From Muribaculaceae bacterium Zag1 (GTDB taxonomy: Bacteria > Bacteroidota > Bacteroidia > Bacteroidales > Muribaculaceae), in assembly GCA_002633115.1 (NCBI GenBank), contig NWBJ01000136.1, positions 51,530 through 115,529 on the forward strand: a stretch of DNA of 64,000 bases, written 5' to 3'. Shown piece after piece: positions 43,005 through 52,305 of this stretch. The notes below the pieces were generated by a model. The model saw only the letters and a list, made by a program, of their open reading frames with translations. It made no database searches and was not told where the DNA came from. Made by a program: the position numbers and the translations under genes. Within the stretch, counting starts at the first letter, position 1. Each line of letters starts with the position of its first letter.

Positions 43005-45320
43005 TCATTTGTAGAGGTAGACCTTGTAGTCTTTGATTGAGCCGGGAGCGCCTTGCTCAGCGCGGGGCAGGTACTGGATGCCAGTGACTGTCTGCTCCGA
43101 GCCCAGGTCGATGACGATCAGGTGGGGCAGTGTGGCTCCGGGCACTGTCTGCCAATAGGTGCTCTCTTGCAGGTCGTAGACCTTGTCGGCAGTGTGGTTG
43201 CCCTGTTCCTTCTCGCTGTCGGCGTATTTGGCAGTCCATGGTTCGCGGCTTAGGCGCTGGCCCTTTGAGTCGAGAGCGTAGAGCTCGGCGAGGGCTACTT
43301 GATCCTTGCCATTCTGGGTCGACAGTGCCTCGATAGCCAGATAGCGGCCAGTGGCAGGTGAGTCAAACTTCACAGTCTGCCAACCATTGCCAGCGGCGAA
43401 TTGTCCAGCTGCAGCCGGTGTGGCTGAGTTGAGGTCGGGACGGTCGCCAGGATTGTTGTGCAGGTTGGTCTTCTCCAGGTTGAGATTGTCGAGCTTAGGC
43501 TCTTTTAGACCAACGCTCACAGCCTCGGTCGGACCTACGATGTCGAGCACGACCACTTCGTTTTGGCCTTTCTTGAGCCATGGGCCAGGCACGTAGAGGG
43601 TCTGTTGCGGGCCGATGCTCCAGATGCGTCCCAGAGGATGGCCATTGACCCATACTTGGCCTTTGCCCCAAGTCGAGAAGTCGAGGAATGTGTCGCCAGT
43701 CTTCTTGAGGTTGAATGTGCCGCGATAGTAGCCGCGCTCCTTGGCCGGAGCAGCCGGTGCCTCAAGAGCAGCCACTGCGATCTCATAATCGTCGGGAATA
43801 AGGCTGATTGTCCAATTCTTCAGGTCATAAGTAACCTCGTGGCCCTCATCATCAGCCTGGATGGTCACGCCATCGGTGATGCCCTTGAAGTCCTTGATGG
43901 CACGGCCGAAGTTGATGCGGCCCATAGCCTCGACCAAGATTGAGAGGGTGTCGCCCTTGGCGCAGCGCGGTATTGCGATGGCCTTGTCATTTTTCACGCG
44001 GTCGATCTTGCCAATGTATTGGCCATTGAGGAATACCTGCGAGAAATCATGCGAATCGTTGATAAACAAGGTGCCTCCCATGGGCAGAGCCGGGAGAATG
44101 GTCTGGTAGACAGCGCAACCCCAGCCCATATCAAGGGCCTCAAATGTCTCGACATCGCGGCTCTGGGTAGAGCGTTGCACGCCAGCGCTAAGGGGTGCGA
44201 ACTCGGTGAATTCAAACTGCGGCACCTCGATGATGGCATTTGCTTTGGGAGGAGCCGGGAGTTTCTTGTCAGAATATTTCTGCAGAGTAGTGCGCAGCAA
44301 GTCGTATTTGGGCGTAACGGTGCCCCACTCGGTGATGGGCGCGTCGTAGTCATAACTGGTCACATCGGGAGCGAAGCCTGGGCTGTTGGCGCCAGCCCAG
44401 TGGCCAAACGATGTGCCGCCGTGAGTCATGTAGAGTGAGAAGCTGATGCCCTTGGAGAGCATTTCATCGATGCCCTCGACCATGTCCTTGGCATCGCGGG
44501 TCTCATGGTTGGCTCCCCATTTGTCGAACCAGCCGCTCCAGAACTCAGAGCACATCAGCGGCGAATTGGGTCGCAGCTCTTTGAGCTTGGCAAATTGCTC
44601 GTCGATGTTGGCACCGGTGCCGAAATTCATGGTCCACACCAGGTCGTCGAGGCCGTTGTTGGTGAAGTTGCTCGACCAGTCGCACTGGAACGGGGTTACG
44701 TTGTCAAATCCGGCCTCCTTCACGATGTCGCGAATAGCGCTCACATAGGGCTTGTCGACGCCGTAGGAACCGTATTCGTTTTCAACCTGCACCATGATGA
44801 TGGGGCCTCCATTCTCGATGGTGAGGGGAGTGAGCTGCTTGCCCACCTCCTGTTCAAACAGCTTGACGCGCTCCATGAAGTACGGGTCTTGCTCGCGCAG
44901 GGCGATGTCTTTTTTCTTTAGCAGCCACCACGGCAGACCGCCCATTTCCCACTCGGCGCATACGTAGGGGCCGGGGCGCACGATAACCTTCATGTCGTGC
45001 TTTTGGGCCAAGCGGCAAAACTCGGCAATGTCGTTCTGGCCCTCGAAGTCGAATTGGCCTTCCTGTGGCTCATGGATATTCCAGAACACGTAGAGGCAGA
45101 CGGTGTTCATGCCCAGGGCCTTGACCATCTGGATGCGGTGCTCCCAGTATTCCTTGGGGATGCGGGGGTAGTGGAGCTCGGCGGCTTTCACCACAAAAGG
45201 CTCGTCATTAAGCAAGAATGTGCCATCGCCAACGGCGAACGTGTCGGCCATTGCCCCATTGGCGCCTAAGCCCAGGGCTGCCGCCACGGCAAGGCTCTTA
45301 AAGAGTAGGTTGGTTTTCAT
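43005..45320 (-). CDS. Glycoside hydrolase family 35 beta-galactosidase
   Basis: 771 aa with a signal peptide (ends NGAMA). GH35 motifs: YPRIPKEYWEHRIQMVKALG, the acid/base Glu in MVQVENEYGSYG (about residue 183) and the nucleophile Glu in LMCSEFWSGWFDKWG (about 260). Beta-sandwich domains follow, including GKGQVWVNGHPLGRIW, and the C-terminus (residues about 640-771) looks like an F5/8-type carbohydrate-binding domain. It removes terminal beta-galactose from glycans, probably in the periplasm. It stands alone, away from the PUL. Confidence 0.9.
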   Translation of the reverse strand: MKTNLLFKSLAVAAALGLGANGAMADTFAVGDGTFLLNDEPFVVKAAELHYPRIPKEYWEHRIQMVKALGMNTVCLYVFWNIHEPQEGQFDFEGQNDIAEFCRLAQKHDMKVIVRPGPYVCAEWEMGGLPWWLLKKKDIALREQDPYFMERVKLFEQEVGKQLTPLTIENGGPIIMVQVENEYGSYGVDKPYVSAIRDIVKEAGFDNVTPFQCDWSSNFTNNGLDDLVWTMNFGTGANIDEQFAKLKELRPNSPLMCSEFWSGWFDKWGANHETRDAKDMVEGIDEMLSKGISFSLYMTHGGTSFGHWAGANSPGFAPDVTSYDYDAPITEWGTVTPKYDLLRTTLQKYSDKKLPAPPKANAIIEVPQFEFTEFAPLSAGVQRSTQSRDVETFEALDMGWGCAVYQTILPALPMGGTLFINDSHDFSQVFLNGQYIGKIDRVKNDKAIAIPRCAKGDTLSILVEAMGRINFGRAIKDFKGITDGVTIQADDEGHEVTYDLKNWTISLIPDDYEIAVAALEAPAAPAKERGYYRGTFNLKKTGDTFLDFSTWGKGQVWVNGHPLGRIWSIGPQQTLYVPGPWLKKGQNEVVVLDIVGPTEAVSVGLKEPKLDNLNLEKTNLHNNPGDRPDLNSATPAAAGQFAAGNGWQTVKFDSPATGRYLAIEALSTQNGKDQVALAELYALDSKGQRLSREPWTAKYADSEKEQGNHTADKVYDLQESTYWQTVPGATLPHLIVIDLGSEQTVTGIQYLPRAEQGAPGSIKDYKVYLYK

Positions 45321-45471
45321 AAGTCAAATTTAAGAGTAGAATCTATTGCAAAGATATTGCAAAATATCCACACAGGGGTAAAGTGTTAAATCAAATAGGG
45401 TAGAAAAATCATTCAAACAGCTGAAAAATGGTGGAAAAATGGATGAATCTTAACTGTAGCAGGGAGCGAGG

Positions 45472-46194
45472 TTACAATTTTCCGTGTTCGGCGTAGCTGA
45501 AATAGCCAGCATCAGTGATGATCAGGTGGTCATTGACACGGATGTCAAAAAGCATGGCCGCCTCATAGAGTTTGTCGGTGATATCATCGTCTTCTTTGCT
45601 CGGACGCATCTGGCCCGAGGGATGATTGTGGAATATCACCATGCTGTTGGCCATGCACTCGAGAGCTGAGCGCACCACCAGTTTCACATCGACCGGGGTG
45701 TAGTTGGTGGTGCCGATCGAGAATCTCTCCTCGTGAATCACCTTGCCGCCCCGGTTGAGAAACATAGCCCAGAATTGCTCATGATCGTTCCACTCAAAGT
45801 GGTGCCTCATCCAGTCGTAAGAGTCTTTGGCAGTGCGGATCACTTTCTTCTCGGCTAGAGATTTGGCATCTTTTGCGGCTCGGGCGCCAAGGCGCAGGGC
45901 GGCGAGCAGGGTGATGGCTTTGACTTGGCCTACGCCCTTGAATCTGTTTACCAGGTCACCCACTGTGCGCTTTGCCAGCAGGGAGAGATGGCCGCCGTTT
46001 TGCTCAAGCATCTCTTCGCACAGGGCCACTACGCCCTTGCCCAGGGTGCCGGTGCCAAAGATTATGGCCATTAATTCGGCATCGGTTAGTGAGTCAAATC
46101 CATGGGCCATTGCCTTTTCGCGAGGGCGCAAGTCGAGGTCGGTCTCGCGCATGAGGCGGATTCCTCCGCTTGGAGTGAGATCGTATTCTTTCAT
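45472..46194 (-). CDS. radC: RadC/JAB-domain protein
   Basis: 240 aa from the ATG at 46194, which overlaps the stop of the GT2 gene (ATGA). The longer track ORF reads back into that gene. An N-terminal UPF0758 helical domain with helix-hairpin-helix (FKGVGQVKAITLLAALRLG) precedes the JAMM metalloprotease-like core: FLNRGGKVIHEERFSIG and VIFHNHPSGQMRPSKEDDD (HxHPSG...D). Despite the name, a repair role is not established; JAMM chemistry is expected. Confidence 0.9.
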   Translation of the reverse strand: MKEYDLTPSGGIRLMRETDLDLRPREKAMAHGFDSLTDAELMAIIFGTGTLGKGVVALCEEMLEQNGGHLSLLAKRTVGDLVNRFKGVGQVKAITLLAALRLGARAAKDAKSLAEKKVIRTAKDSYDWMRHHFEWNDHEQFWAMFLNRGGKVIHEERFSIGTTNYTPVDVKLVVRSALECMANSMVIFHNHPSGQMRPSKEDDDITDKLYEAAMLFDIRVNDHLIITDAGYFSYAEHGKL

Positions 46195-47186
46195 TTTTTT
46201 CTTCGGATTTCGATTTCTTCTTCTATGTCTCGGCCACGGCCGAGGATTATTTTTGTAACATAAGCTTTGATGAATCCAGTGCCGTAGCCCCATAGCTGGA
46301 TTAGCGAGGCTGGCACGGCCAGAGCGCCAATCTTGAGCGAGCGCGTAGAGATTACCGCGGTGATGAAAATGGCCAGCAGATACACGGCCAGGGGCAACAG
46401 CCACCAAGGTGAGCAGAATATAGCTAATAAAAGTAGAGCAATGCAGCCCAGCACAAACAGGGCTGGGAGCCAATGCACAAGCTTCATCGAGCCAGGATAG
46501 AGCAACTGCAATGTGATGCGCGACATGCCGAAGACATGCACCTGGCGGAAAAATTTCTTGAAATCAATCCTGCGCTTGTGCCATACCTTAGCCGGGCGAA
46601 TCAGTCCGATTGTGAATCCGGCATTGCGGATACGCGTGCTCATGTCGATATCCTCAGAGAACATCTCGCGGAAACCGCCCACTCGGTTGTAGACCATGCG
46701 TGAGAATCCCATGTTGAATGTGCGAGGAGTGAATTTCTCGAGTTGCACCTTGCCGCCGCGTATGCCGCCGGTGGTGAGGAATGAGGTCATCGAGTAGTTG
46801 ATGGCCTTTTGGGTATCAGAAAATGAGTCATGGGCCGCGTCGGGACCGCCGTAGCAGTCGAGGGGATGCTTGCGCAGATAGCCCGATACGATCTGGAAAT
46901 AGTCGGGGGGAATAACGCAGTCGCTGTCGAAAAACACTAAGTAATCCCCCTTGGAGCGCTCCATGCCATAGTTGCGGGCAATGGAGCGGCCTTCGTTTTC
47001 TTTGTAATAGTATCTGACATTGGCGCTGTCGGCAAATTCCTCGGCTGCGGTGCGGCACGGTTCTGACGAACCGTCCTCGACTATTATGGTCTCGAAATCG
47101 CGCACCGACTGAGCGGCGAGGCTGGCGAGCAAGTCGCGCACTTCGTCAATGCGGTTGTAGACGGGTACTATTACTGAGAATTTCAT
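46191..47186 (-). CDS. GT2 glycosyltransferase with C-terminal membrane helices
   Basis: 331 aa. FSVIVPVYNRIDEVRDLL, FETIIVEDGSS and YLVFFDSDCVIPPDYF (metal-binding DSD) mark the GT-A domain. Two to three hydrophobic helices lie at residues 230-300. It sits between nspC and radC with 4-bp overlaps on both sides, so the three genes form a tight operon although their roles look unrelated. Acceptor unknown. Confidence 0.87.
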   Translation of the reverse strand: MKFSVIVPVYNRIDEVRDLLASLAAQSVRDFETIIVEDGSSEPCRTAAEEFADSANVRYYYKENEGRSIARNYGMERSKGDYLVFFDSDCVIPPDYFQIVSGYLRKHPLDCYGGPDAAHDSFSDTQKAINYSMTSFLTTGGIRGGKVQLEKFTPRTFNMGFSRMVYNRVGGFREMFSEDIDMSTRIRNAGFTIGLIRPAKVWHKRRIDFKKFFRQVHVFGMSRITLQLLYPGSMKLVHWLPALFVLGCIALLLLAIFCSPWWLLPLAVYLLAIFITAVISTRSLKIGALAVPASLIQLWGYGTGFIKAYVTKIILGRGRDIEEEIEIRRKK

Positions 47187-48292
47187 GACATGCGGCTCTT
47201 GTAGTCGTCGTAAGTGAATTCGCGCAGGGTCTGGACCGAGCCATCGGCACGCTGCAGCACTATGGCGGGGTGCTGTATGCCGTTGAACATCGTGGTCTTG
47301 ACCGTAGTGTAGTGGTTCATGTCGCAGAGGGTGAGCAGGTCGCCAGCCTTGAGAGGCTTGTCAAAGTGCCAAGGGCCGCAATAGTCGCCGCTAAGGCAAG
47401 AATTGCCGCCGAGCATATAGGGGATTCCCTCCTCGCTGCTCTCGGCAATGGCCGGCTGGTAGGGCATCTCGAGGGTGTCGGGCATGTGGCAAGCAAATGA
47501 GGCATCGATGATGGCGGTCTTGACTCCATCGTTCTCCACCACATCTACCACCGAGGTGATCAGGTCGCCGGTCTGCCAGGTAAATGCGCTGCCAGGCTCA
47601 AGTATCACTTTAAGCCAAGGATATCGCTTGCGGAAATCTTGCAGCAGCCTCACCAGATGGTCGGTATCGTAGCCCTTGCGCGTCATCAGGTGGCCGCCGC
47701 CCATGTTGATCCATTTCACTTGGGGCAACAGGTGGCCGAACTGCTCCTCAAATGCCGCGAGTACGCGCTCCAGGTCGTAGGATGTGCTCTCGCACAGGGC
47801 GTGGAAATGCAGTCCCTCGATGCCGTCGGGTAGCTTCTCGCCGATTTGCTCAGCGCTGGCGCCGAATCGCGAACCGGGCAAGGCGGGATTGTAGATGTCT
47901 GTCTCGATTACCGAGCAATGGGGATTGACCCGGAGCCCGGCGCTTACCTCGGGGTATTCTTTGAGTTTTTCTTTGTGTTGCTCGAACTGGCTCAGCGAAT
48001 TGAAGGTGATGTGACTGCTGCCCTGCAGATACTCGTCGATAGTGGCTGAGGTATAGGCTGGGCAATAACTGTGAGCCTTGGGGGCGAGGAATTCTCGGCC
48101 AAGGCGCAGCTCGTTGAGCGATGAAGCGGTAAAGCCCACGCCGTACTCGCGCAGTATCGGGAAGGTCTTCCAGAGGGCGTTGGCCTTGAAAGCCATTATT
48201 ATTTCGGCGCCGCTGCGGCGGCTCACATCGGAGATGAGGTCGAGGTTGCGCCTCAGCTTATCCTCATATACTATATAGTAGGGAGTTTCCAT
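47183..48292 (-). CDS. nspC: Carboxynorspermidine/carboxyspermidine decarboxylase
   Basis: 369 aa, a fold III PLP decarboxylase. MAFKANALWKTFPIL holds the PLP lysine region, HFHALCEST and NMGGGHLMTRKGYD form the phosphate site, and LGGNSCLSGDYCG contains the Cys and Asp of the second active-site half. It catalyses the last step of spermidine or norspermidine synthesis from the carboxy-polyamine. First gene of the nspC-GT2-radC operon. Confidence 0.9.
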   Translation of the reverse strand: METPYYIVYEDKLRRNLDLISDVSRRSGAEIIMAFKANALWKTFPILREYGVGFTASSLNELRLGREFLAPKAHSYCPAYTSATIDEYLQGSSHITFNSLSQFEQHKEKLKEYPEVSAGLRVNPHCSVIETDIYNPALPGSRFGASAEQIGEKLPDGIEGLHFHALCESTSYDLERVLAAFEEQFGHLLPQVKWINMGGGHLMTRKGYDTDHLVRLLQDFRKRYPWLKVILEPGSAFTWQTGDLITSVVDVVENDGVKTAIIDASFACHMPDTLEMPYQPAIAESSEEGIPYMLGGNSCLSGDYCGPWHFDKPLKAGDLLTLCDMNHYTTVKTTMFNGIQHPAIVLQRADGSVQTLREFTYDDYKSRMS

Positions 48293-48299
48293 GATAATT

Positions 48300-48440
48300 A
48301 AAAATTAAGAATGAAAAATGAAAAATGAAAAATGAAGAATGAAGAATGAAAAATGAAGAATGAAGAATATTCTAATAGGGGGATTAGGGGGTATCAAAGA
48401 GGTCATTTTTCATTCTTCATTTTTCATTTTTCATTATTCA
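48300..48440. repeat. Low-complexity 'aatgaaaaatgaag' repeat between nspC and the helicase gene
   Basis: Imperfect 7-bp units (ATGAAAA/ATGAAGA) on one side and their complement on the other can pair around a short unique centre. The same satellite flanks terminators at 24500-24650 and 42868-43010. It overlaps the helicase stop codon. Confidence 0.6.
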
Positions 48441-50806
48441 TTGATTATTGTGAATTTGGCGTATTTGAGCATTATGGTTTTGACATCGGTGTTGTCAAAG
48501 CTTACGCGTATGCGGGCATCGGGCTGCGAGGTGTCGACATCAACAATCGTGCCTCGGCCAAAGCGGCTGTGCACAATGTGCATGCCGGGCTCAAGCTCTG
48601 AGGCGGTATGGGAGCCCCCTCCGCCCCCTAAAGGGGGGACTGCTGAAGAGAATCCCCTCAACGGAACTCCCCCTTTAGGGGGCTGGGGGGCTGCAGTCCT
48701 CAACGGAGCTCCCCCTTTAGGGGGCTGGGGGGCTGCAGTCCTCAACGGAGCTCCCCCTTTAGGGGGTTGGGGGGCTGAATGATAGCTGCTGCGGAATTGG
48801 TCGTAGTTGGTGGGCTGGGGGAGCTTGGCGCCATCGACCATGTGGAGCCAGCGCGGGTCAATGTCGTGGAGAAAGCGCGAAGGCTTGGTGGTAGCTGTCA
48901 TGCCGTTGCGGAAGCGCGAACCGGCATAACTAATCATGCAGAATCGCTTGGCGCGAGTGATGGCCACGTAGAGCAGGCGACGCTCCTCCTCGACCTCCCA
49001 GGGATTGTCCATAGCCATGGCTGAGGGCAGAAGTTCCTCCTCGACGCCAACGATCCATACGTTGCCAAACTCCAGGCCCTTGGCGGCGTGGATGGTCATC
49101 AGGGTAATCTTCTCTTGCGGGTCGTCGTCCTGGGTATCCTGGTCGGTGGCAAGCGACACCTCGCCCAGGAAATTGGGCATATAGATGTCTTCGATGTTGC
49201 CCTCCTCCATCTTGTCGGCTACGAATTGCTTCACGCCGTTGAGCAGCTCCTGCAGGTTTTCTTGCTTTGAGATGCTTTCGGGGGTGCGGTCTGAGACGAG
49301 TTCTGACAGCAACTTGGTGTCGGTGATGATGCGCGTGGCCACTTGGTCGGCATCCGCTCCCTGTTTGTTTAGGTCGATGAATCCCTGGATAAGTGTGCGG
49401 AAATCTCCAAGGCGCGTGCGAGCGGCCTTGTTGAGGTCAACGGGGTAACTGTCGAGGTCGGAGAGCACCTGCCAGATGCTAACCCTCTGGTCAATGGCAG
49501 CGCGAGTGAGTTTCTTGATGGTGGTCTCGCCGATTCCGCGCGCCGGATAGTTGATGATGCGCTTGAGGGCTTCGTCGTCGTGGGGGTTGATCGACATGCG
49601 GAAATAGGCAATGGCATCCTTGACCTCCTTGCGCTGGTAGAACGACAAGCCTCCATATATGCGGTAGGGGATGTTGCGCTTGCGCAGGGCCTCCTCGAGC
49701 ACGCGGCTCTGGGCATTGGTGCGGTAGAGGATGGCAAAGTCTTCGTAGCTGTCGCCCGTGGTCATGTGCACCTGCGAGATGCGGTTTGAGACCAGGAATG
49801 CCTCTTCAAAGTCGCTATAGCTGCGCACCACCTCGATGCGTTCGCCTTGGCTGTTGCGCGAGTAGACTTTCTTGGGTATCTGCTCTTTGTTCTTCTCAAT
49901 CAGCGAATTGGCGGCATTGATGATGCTCTGGGTTGAGCGGTAGTTTTGCTCGAGTTTGTGTATTGCCAGGTTGGGGTAGGCTTTCTTGAGGTTGAGGATG
50001 TTGCGGATGTTGGCGCCACGGAACGAGTAGATGCTCTGAGCATCGTCGCCCACTACGCACAGGTTCTTGCTGCCGGCGGTGAGCTGGGATACGATCAGGT
50101 GCTGGGCGAAGTTGGTGTCTTGGTACTCATCGACCAACACATAGCGGAAGTATTCCTGATAGTGGCGCAACACGTCGGGGTTGTCGCGCAGCAGCACGTT
50201 GGTGAAGTAGAGCAGGTCGTCAAAGTCCATGGCTCCAGCCACATGGCAGCGGTTGCAGTAGGCGGCGTATAGCTCGGCCATGCGCGGACGCTTGGCGTGG
50301 CGGTCAGCCTCCTGCAGGTCGCGGTCGGCGGCGTAAGCGTCAGGGCCGATGAGCGAGTTTTTGGCGTTGGAGATGGCGTTGAGCACGACCGATGGCTTGT
50401 AGACCTTGTCGTCGAGGTCCATATCCTTGATTATCATCTTGACCAACGACTTTGAATCGTTGGTATCGTAGATGGTGAAGTTGCTCGGAAATCCGATGCG
50501 GGCGGCGTTGATGCGCAGGATGCGGGCGAAGATTGAGTGAAAGGTGCCCATCCACAGCTTCGAGGCGGTCTGGGGTCCGGTGAGGGCCTCGATGCGCTCG
50601 CGCATCTCGCGAGCGGCCTTGTTGGTGAATGTCAGGGCCAGGATTCGCCAAGGCTCGTAGCCGTGGGCCAGCAAGTGCACTATCTTGTAGGTGAGGACGC
50701 GCGTCTTGCCCGAACCGGCGCCGGCGATTACCAGCTGTGGCCCGGAGCAATACTCTACGGCTATGCGTTGCTGCTCGTTGAGCTTTGATAGATAGTCGGC
50801 CTCCAT
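48434..50806 (-). CDS. UvrD/PcrA-type superfamily 1 DNA helicase
   Basis: 790 aa from the ATG at 50806; the track start is a TTG two codons earlier. Motifs: VIAGAGSGKTRVL (I), TFTNKAAREM (Ia), VDEYQDTN (II), VGDDAQSIYSFRGA (III), QNYRST (IV), TIHAAKGLEF (V) and YVAITRAK (VI). It unwinds DNA in repair and replication restart. Between the helicase core and the C-terminal Tudor-like domain (GMHIVHSRFGRGTI) the linker contains three 14-residue repeats (APQPPKGGAPLRTA). Its start overlaps the stop of the DUF4250 gene (TGATG). Confidence 0.92.
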   Translation of the reverse strand: MEADYLSKLNEQQRIAVEYCSGPQLVIAGAGSGKTRVLTYKIVHLLAHGYEPWRILALTFTNKAAREMRERIEALTGPQTASKLWMGTFHSIFARILRINAARIGFPSNFTIYDTNDSKSLVKMIIKDMDLDDKVYKPSVVLNAISNAKNSLIGPDAYAADRDLQEADRHAKRPRMAELYAAYCNRCHVAGAMDFDDLLYFTNVLLRDNPDVLRHYQEYFRYVLVDEYQDTNFAQHLIVSQLTAGSKNLCVVGDDAQSIYSFRGANIRNILNLKKAYPNLAIHKLEQNYRSTQSIINAANSLIEKNKEQIPKKVYSRNSQGERIEVVRSYSDFEEAFLVSNRISQVHMTTGDSYEDFAILYRTNAQSRVLEEALRKRNIPYRIYGGLSFYQRKEVKDAIAYFRMSINPHDDEALKRIINYPARGIGETTIKKLTRAAIDQRVSIWQVLSDLDSYPVDLNKAARTRLGDFRTLIQGFIDLNKQGADADQVATRIITDTKLLSELVSDRTPESISKQENLQELLNGVKQFVADKMEEGNIEDIYMPNFLGEVSLATDQDTQDDDPQEKITLMTIHAAKGLEFGNVWIVGVEEELLPSAMAMDNPWEVEEERRLLYVAITRAKRFCMISYAGSRFRNGMTATTKPSRFLHDIDPRWLHMVDGAKLPQPTNYDQFRSSYHSAPQPPKGGAPLRTAAPQPPKGGAPLRTAAPQPPKGGVPLRGFSSAVPPLGGGGGSHTASELEPGMHIVHSRFGRGTIVDVDTSQPDARIRVSFDNTDVKTIMLKYAKFTIINE
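48657..48775. repeat. Three tandem 42-bp repeats inside the helicase gene
   Basis: Units begin at 48657, 48699 and 48741 (CTCAACGGA...), an exact 42-bp period that keeps frame. Each contains the palindrome CCCCCTTTAGGGGG. On the coding strand they give Pro/Lys/Gly-rich linker residues. A diverged half unit lies at 48618-48640. It resembles a dispersed GC-rich Bacteroidetes repeat inserted in frame. Confidence 0.85.
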
Positions 50807-50982
50807 CACCAAAATTTGTTGTTCTTGGGTGAGTATTCAAAACCGCCTTTGGCCAGGCGCTCTTCGAGCTCATGGCGGTCGAGGTGCATGTCGTCGCAGA
50901 GGGCGTCAAGCGAGGGGTATATGTCGCGCAGCTTGGTGTTGATGTAGCTCATCAGCATCGCTGGGTCTTGGGGTAAGTCCAT
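50806..50982 (-). CDS. DUF4250 small protein
   Basis: 58 aa, too short for the ORF track. The translation starts MDLPQDPAMLMSYINTKLRD and ends EYSPKNNKFW, a full-length match to DUF4250 (conserved DLPxDPxMLxS and FEYxxxxNxFW ends). Its stop overlaps the helicase ATG, implying coupled expression. Function unknown. Confidence 0.85.
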   Translation of the reverse strand: MDLPQDPAMLMSYINTKLRDIYPSLDALCDDMHLDRHELEERLAKGGFEYSPKNNKFW

Positions 50983-51147
50983 TTTTTTTCGTAATCTTGC
51001 TTTTAACTTGCAAATTTACGAAATTTCTTTCATTTCCTCCCGATTTACAAAAAATTTCAATAATTTATGGTTAAACAATAATTTATGGTTAAACACGGAG
51101 AGCTCGGAGATTCACAGAGTTCTCGGAGGTTTTCTCTCTGCGTTAGT

Positions 51148-51269
51148 AGAATCGGTCACTGAGGCCGCGGTGCGGCAGCAGAGGTCACTGAGCGTGAGGT
51201 AAACTTATGAAGAACGTATTAGGGCTCTGTGGCCTCTGCTGCGGCCTTGCCGCCTCCATGACCGATTTC
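51148..51269. repeat. Long inverted repeat in the 400-bp gap upstream of DUF4250
   Basis: 51148-51192 (AGAATCGGTCACTGAGG...) pairs imperfectly with 51225-51269 (...CATGACCGATTTC) over about 45 bp, with a 32-bp loop. A second hairpin (GGTCTCAG/CTGAGACC) lies at 51304-51327, and a direct repeat TAATTTATGGTTAAACA occurs twice at 51058-51094. No ORF is convincing here. Confidence 0.65.
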
Positions 51270-51383
51270 AGAGCGCAAAAGACACAGAAAGATAAACCAC
51301 CGTGGTCTCAGTGCCTCTCTGAGACCTCCGTGGTAAAATTAAAAATGTGGTGAGCAACTATTATCTAACTAATTAATTATCAA

Positions 51384-52174
51384 TATGTTATCTTCCCAAC
51401 CCCAATTCGAAAAAGATTGGAATTAAGGTTGTAGCCATATTAGCGCTAATCCTATCCTCGGGGCTTGGGTCTGACATCCAAGCCAAGACTGCTGCCGAGA
51501 TAGCTCCTCGCACAGTCGATTTCAGCACCATTCTCACAACATCCTACATGGGCCTTCCAAAGGAAAGGGTCGGGCTGGGACCTAATAGACTCCACCACCA
51601 ACAGCTCGCTCTACTATTGGGACTCTTCGCGCCAATGCCTGCGCTGCTCATCACAACGCCTCTCAACTGCTGAGGAATCACGTGTCTACTTAGTGGGAAT
51701 GTGTCGGGCGGTAAGGCTGAGGTTGATTTAGGGGCTACATATTGCGCTCCTGCCGATGTGGCTATTCTGGTTAAGGAAGCAGTGGATCAAGGGGTCACTG
51801 AGTTCAGCATCTCGGGCGACATTCAGTCGCTTGGCTTTGGCACGGCCAATTGCGTGTTCAGGGATGAGATTTTAGGCGCCTCTGGCCAAATCAAGCTTGA
51901 TTTCACCAATGCCGAAGGGTGGCCAGTTGACGAAAACGGCTACGCGCAGGTGCCTGACGAAGCTTTCAAGTCGGTGCAAGCGATCAAGGAGAATGTGCTG
52001 TATCTCACATCGCCGGATGAAATTGAGATTGATAATGTGCCTTTTGGCTTCCAATCTCGCGAGACTGTGCTTCATCTCAACATCAACAAAGAAGACGAAG
52101 TTGAATCCGAGCCCTACCTCCCCTACAAGATTTGGCGCACCCTCCGCTTCAAAGACATCATCTTCGAAGAATAG
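51384..52174 (+). pseudogene. Frameshifted secreted-protein gene
   Basis: Coding sense continues through three frames. A signal-peptide-like start (KVVAILALILSSGLG) appears after an early frameshift near 51415, a middle part (WDLIDSTTNSSLYYWDSS) in another frame, and the open part 51701-52174 (157 codons, ending RTLRFKDIIFEE) in a third. The last part could be the end of a surface leucine-rich or beta-rich protein, but I cannot name the family. At least two frame breaks make it non-functional unless the sequence is in error. Confidence 0.6.
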
Positions 52175-52280
52175 ATTAATTCCTAAAGAGACCTATAGAG
52201 TGGTTGTTGCAAATTTTGCCATAACCACTCTATTCAATTTATCTCTTACTCTAATATTTTCGTGTAAAGAAAAAAATCAG

Positions 52281-52288
52281 TATATTTG
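52281..52288 (+). promoter_or_regulatory. Promoter of the AAA-ATPase/nuclease gene at 52306
   Basis: TATATTTG followed by CAG, 17 bp before the ATG. Confidence 0.6.
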
Positions 52289-52305
52289 CAGAAAATTTGT
52301 GACAG

